Below are positions 13,512 through 15,883 of a stretch of DNA of 15,883 bases, one piece after another (positions within the stretch are counted from its first letter, which is position 1; every line of letters starts with the position of its first letter). The notes under the pieces are model-generated. The model had not been told where the DNA came from. It did no database searches and was given only the letters and a program-made list of their open reading frames with translations. The position numbers and the translations under genes are program-made. This DNA is from an uncultured Collinsella sp. (lineage in GTDB: Bacteria; Actinomycetota; Coriobacteriia; Coriobacteriales; Coriobacteriaceae). The DNA lies in the NCBI GenBank assembly GCA_905210085.1, contig CAJLVJ010000044.1, positions 1 to 15,883 of the forward strand. Reading direction: 5' to 3'.

Positions 13512-14612
13512 TTACTCATCCATGAGATAGTAGTGGCCCAGCGCGTCGGCACCCAGGATGGCGTTTGCGACCATCTCGGGCGTCACCTCAAACGGCATGT
13601 TGCACATGGTGTCCTCGGGCGCGCACGCGGCCTCGGCAACAATCATGGCCTTCTCGCGCGTAACCTCGGCAACGCCCAGCTCCTTCATCGTGACCGGCAG
13701 GCCCAGCTCAATGCAGAAGCCCAAGACTTCCTCGAGCTTCTCGGTCGGGGCATCCTCGAGTACCAGCTGGACGATAGTGCCAAAGGCGACCTTCTCGCCG
13801 TGATACATGCCGTGGCACTCGGGCAGCATCGTCAGGCCATTGTGGATGGCATGAGCAGCAGCAAGGCCCGAGCTCTCAAAGCCAATGCCCGAAAGCAGCG
13901 TGTTGGCCTCAATGATGTGCTCGACGGCAGGCGTGAGCGCACCCTTCTCCAGCGCAACCTTGGCCTTGACGCCATCGGCCATAAGCGTCTCATAGCAGAG
14001 CTTGGCGAGTGCCAAGCCAGCCATGCCGCCCTTGCCACCGGCGCAGGTGCCGCCGTCGGCATCGTGCGTCGCCTGAGCCTCGAAATAGGTTGCGAGCGCA
14101 TCGCCCATACCGGAAACCGTCAGGCGCACCGGGCTCGCCGCGATAACCGTCGTATCCATAAGGACGATATTGGGGTTTGCCTTCAGGAAGAGGTACTTGT
14201 CGAACTGGCCGTCGTCGGTATAGAGCACCGAAAGCGCCGAGCACGGGGCATCGGTCGAAGCAATGGTGGGGCAAATGATAACCGGGGATTCCAGGTAATA
14301 GGCAACGGCCTTCGCGGTGTCGAGGATCTTGCCGCCACCGACACCGACGATGATGTCGCAGCCGTTGTCGCGCGCGAGCGCAACCAGGCGATCGACCTCG
14401 CCCTTGGAGCACTCGCCGTTAAAATCCTCAAACAGCAGCTCGGCCTTAGCCTCGGCAAAGCCGCCCTCGATCTTGGCACCGACGCGTTTCTTGCCCGAAG
14501 GCGTCACGATGACGAGGGCCTTAGTGCCAAGCGGCTCGACATAGGAGCCGAGCTTGGCGAGCTCGTCCGGACCCTGGATGTACTTGCTGGGGCTATTGAA
14601 AATTGCAGCCAT
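13512..14612 (-). CDS. gldA: Glycerol dehydrogenase
   Basis: Oxidises glycerol to dihydroxyacetone with NAD, or runs in reverse on related ketols. The 366-residue protein matches the family in length and motifs: GVGGGKILDTAKAVAYY at about 90-106, Asp121 in STDAPCSALS, and metal ligands Asp171 (GMGDALATYFEAQ), His254 (AAAHAIHNGLT) and His271 (MYHGEKVAFG). The N-terminus FNSPSKYIQGPDEL is typical. The ribosome binding site is weak (GGGAT region before the ATG), but no better start is available. An intrinsic terminator of the upstream alcohol dehydrogenase gene ends only about 15 bases before this start, so expression must depend on read-through or on a promoter overlapping that hairpin. A second gldA-like gene follows. 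No dihydroxyacetone kinase is visible in the window. Confidence 0.93.
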   Translation of the reverse strand: MAAIFNSPSKYIQGPDELAKLGSYVEPLGTKALVIVTPSGKKRVGAKIEGGFAEAKAELLFEDFNGECSKGEVDRLVALARDNGCDIIVGVGGGKILDTAKAVAYYLESPVIICPTIASTDAPCSALSVLYTDDGQFDKYLFLKANPNIVLMDTTVIAASPVRLTVSGMGDALATYFEAQATHDADGGTCAGGKGGMAGLALAKLCYETLMADGVKAKVALEKGALTPAVEHIIEANTLLSGIGFESSGLAAAHAIHNGLTMLPECHGMYHGEKVAFGTIVQLVLEDAPTEKLEEVLGFCIELGLPVTMKELGVAEVTREKAMIVAEAACAPEDTMCNMPFEVTPEMVANAILGADALGHYYLMDE

Positions 14613-14627
14613 AACTATCCCATTCTC

Positions 14628-14674
14628 TAAAAGAAAAAAGAAAGGGGCTCCGTACGGATACGTGCGGAGCCCCT
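14628..14674 (-). terminator. Intrinsic terminator between iron alcohol dehydrogenase and gldA
   Basis: AGGGGCTCCG (14643-14652) and CGGAGCCCCT (14665-14674) pair perfectly over 10 bp with a 12-base loop. On the minus strand a T-rich tract, TTTCTTTTTTCTTTT (14642-14628), follows. It lies 22 bases after the dehydrogenase stop and inside what must be the gldA leader, so it may act as an attenuator. Confidence 0.9.
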
Positions 14675-14695
14675 CGTTACGATAACAAGAGTCGA

Positions 14696-15883
14696 TTAGA
14701 AATCGATGTCGGTGTCGTAGTAGCAGGCCTTGAGGATCTTCTCGAAGTCGGCAGCCTTGGTCTCACGCGGGTTCTCCGGCGTGCAGGCGTCCTGCTCGGC
14801 GTTCGCGGCGATCTCGGGCAGCTTGGCGAGGAACTCCTCCTCGGAAACCATCTGCGGGTTCTCGGCGTCGACCTTCACGCCACCATTCGCGTAATCCTTG
14901 ATGGACTGCGGAATGTTGAGCTGGTCATTGAGGTCGCGGATCTTCTGGACGAGCGCAGCGATGAGCTCCTCGTTGGTCTCGCCGGGAAGGTGCAGGATCT
15001 CCTTGGCCACGTAAGCGTAACGCTCGGCAGCACGGGGATCCTTGGAGTTCCACTGGATGACCTTGCCCAGGTACATGGCGTTAGCGGCACCGTGGATGAT
15101 GTGGCCGTTCTCAAAGGCAGCACCGGTCTTGTGAGCCATGGAGTGAACGATGCCGAGCAGGCCCGAGGAGAAGGCGATACCGGCGATGCACTGAGCCTCG
15201 TGCATGTGCTGACGGGCCTCATGGTCGCCAGCATAGGACTTGGGCAGCCACTCGACGATCTCGCGGATGCCGTGCAGAGCGTTGGCGTCGGTGAACATAG
15301 AGGCGCAGGTGGAAACGTAGGCCTCCATGCAGTGGGTCAGAGCATCCATGCCGGTGTGAGCGCACAGCTTGGCGGGCATGGTGTAGGTGAGCTCGGGGTC
15401 GACGATGGCGACATCAGGGGTGATGTTGAAGTCGGCCAGCGGGTACTTGATGCCCTTGGCGTAGTCGGTGATGACGGAGAAGGCAGTAACCTCGGTAGCG
15501 GTGCCGGAGGTAGAGGAGATGGCGCAGAAATGAGCCTTCTGACGCAGCTCGGGGAAGCTGAACGGCTGGATGATGTTATCGAAGGACTCCTCGGGATACT
15601 CGTAGAAGACCCACATGGCCTTAGCGGCATCGATGGGCGAGCCGCCACCGATGGCGATAATCCAGTCGGGCTCGAACTCGCGCATGGCCTCGGCGCCCTT
15701 CATGACCGTCTCGATGGACGGGTCGGACTCGACGCCCTCGAACAGCTTGACCTCGAAACCGCCTTCCTTAAGGTCGTTCTCGACGTCCTGCAGGAACCCG
15801 CCGCGGCGCATAGAGCTGCCGCCAGAAACGATGATGGCCTTCTTGCCCTTGAGGTTCTTCACCTCGTGGCGAGCGCCCTCACC
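14696..15883 (-). CDS. Iron-containing alcohol dehydrogenase, 5' end cut by window edge
   Basis: A cytoplasmic NAD(P)-dependent aldehyde/alcohol oxidoreductase of the group III family, probably regenerating NAD by reducing aldehydes during fermentation. The frame is open to the right edge, where the codons read GEGARHEVKNLKGKKAIIV; the GTG at 15862 is therefore an internal valine and not the start. Family comparison suggests about 15 N-terminal residues are missing. The cofactor motif GGGSPIDAAKA is present. All four metal ligands are visible: Asp and His in GMDALTHCMEAYVS, His in GIVHSMAHKTGA and His in HIIHGAANAM. The segment AHFCAISSTSGTATEVTAFSV is also standard for the family. It ends CYYDTDIDF and is followed by a terminator, then gldA. 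Substrate (ethanol, butanol or other) cannot be set from sequence. Confidence 0.93.
   Translation of the reverse strand, partial: GEGARHEVKNLKGKKAIIVSGGSSMRRGGFLQDVENDLKEGGFEVKLFEGVESDPSIETVMKGAEAMREFEPDWIIAIGGGSPIDAAKAMWVFYEYPEESFDNIIQPFSFPELRQKAHFCAISSTSGTATEVTAFSVITDYAKGIKYPLADFNITPDVAIVDPELTYTMPAKLCAHTGMDALTHCMEAYVSTCASMFTDANALHGIREIVEWLPKSYAGDHEARQHMHEAQCIAGIAFSSGLLGIVHSMAHKTGAAFENGHIIHGAANAMYLGKVIQWNSKDPRAAERYAYVAKEILHLPGETNEELIAALVQKIRDLNDQLNIPQSIKDYANGGVKVDAENPQMVSEEEFLAKLPEIAANAEQDACTPENPRETKAADFEKILKACYYDTDIDF

Noticed and set aside
13533..14630. 365-codon plus-strand frame opposite gldA
   Set aside because: Shadow of gldA with the typical biased composition.
15860..15862. GTG as start codon of the iron alcohol dehydrogenase
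   Set aside because: Codons further upstream to the window edge continue the family-like sequence (GEGARHEVKNLKG), so the gene begins outside the window.

Overview
The window looks like chromosomal DNA of a high-GC anaerobic gut actinobacterium of the class Coriobacteriia, most probably Collinsella or a close relative. This is inferred from codon use (strong G/C third positions, which create long antisense shadow ORFs), strong GGAGG-type ribosome binding sites, and a gene mix of fermentative alcohol and glycerol dehydrogenases, sugar PTS and multi-[4Fe-4S] proteins. No rRNA, tRNA, CRISPR array, transposase or phage gene was seen.

Left part (1-5352), mostly housekeeping. guaA (GMP synthase, minus strand) lacks only its last few codons at the left edge. 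It is divergent from a type I L-asparaginase gene. Next comes a roughly 240 bp non-coding element with imperfect inverted-repeat ends and several inner hairpins. It is followed by a divergent pair, a 72-residue XRE-type regulator and a 129-residue unknown protein, separated by a perfect 24 bp palindrome. A small DUF1648-like membrane protein lies directly downstream of ychF on the minus strand.

Middle part (5480-10793), a sugar-utilisation locus. On the minus strand are an alpha-glucoside-type PTS EIICB permease and a GH4 phospho-alpha-glucosidase with all family metal and catalytic residues. Divergent from them, on the plus strand, are a zinc-dependent polyol-type dehydrogenase and a GntR/HutC-family (UTRA) regulator. 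The 357 bp between the two arms holds three TCTAGA-centred sites, one of them inside the spacer of a good -35/-10 pair for the dehydrogenase. A reasonable model is uptake of a phosphorylated alpha-glucoside, hydrolysis to glucose-6-phosphate plus an aglycone, and oxidation of a polyol aglycone by the dehydrogenase, with GntR repressing both arms.

Right part (10925-15883), all minus strand. In transcription order: an iron-containing alcohol dehydrogenase (5' end cut by the window edge), a glycerol dehydrogenase (gldA), a diverged second GldA-family protein, and a 25-cysteine polyferredoxin-like protein. Intrinsic terminators lie between the first three genes. The one before gldA is so close to its start that it probably acts as an attenuator. 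Together these suggest anaerobic alcohol/glycerol redox metabolism, but the function of the iron-sulfur protein is not clear from sequence.
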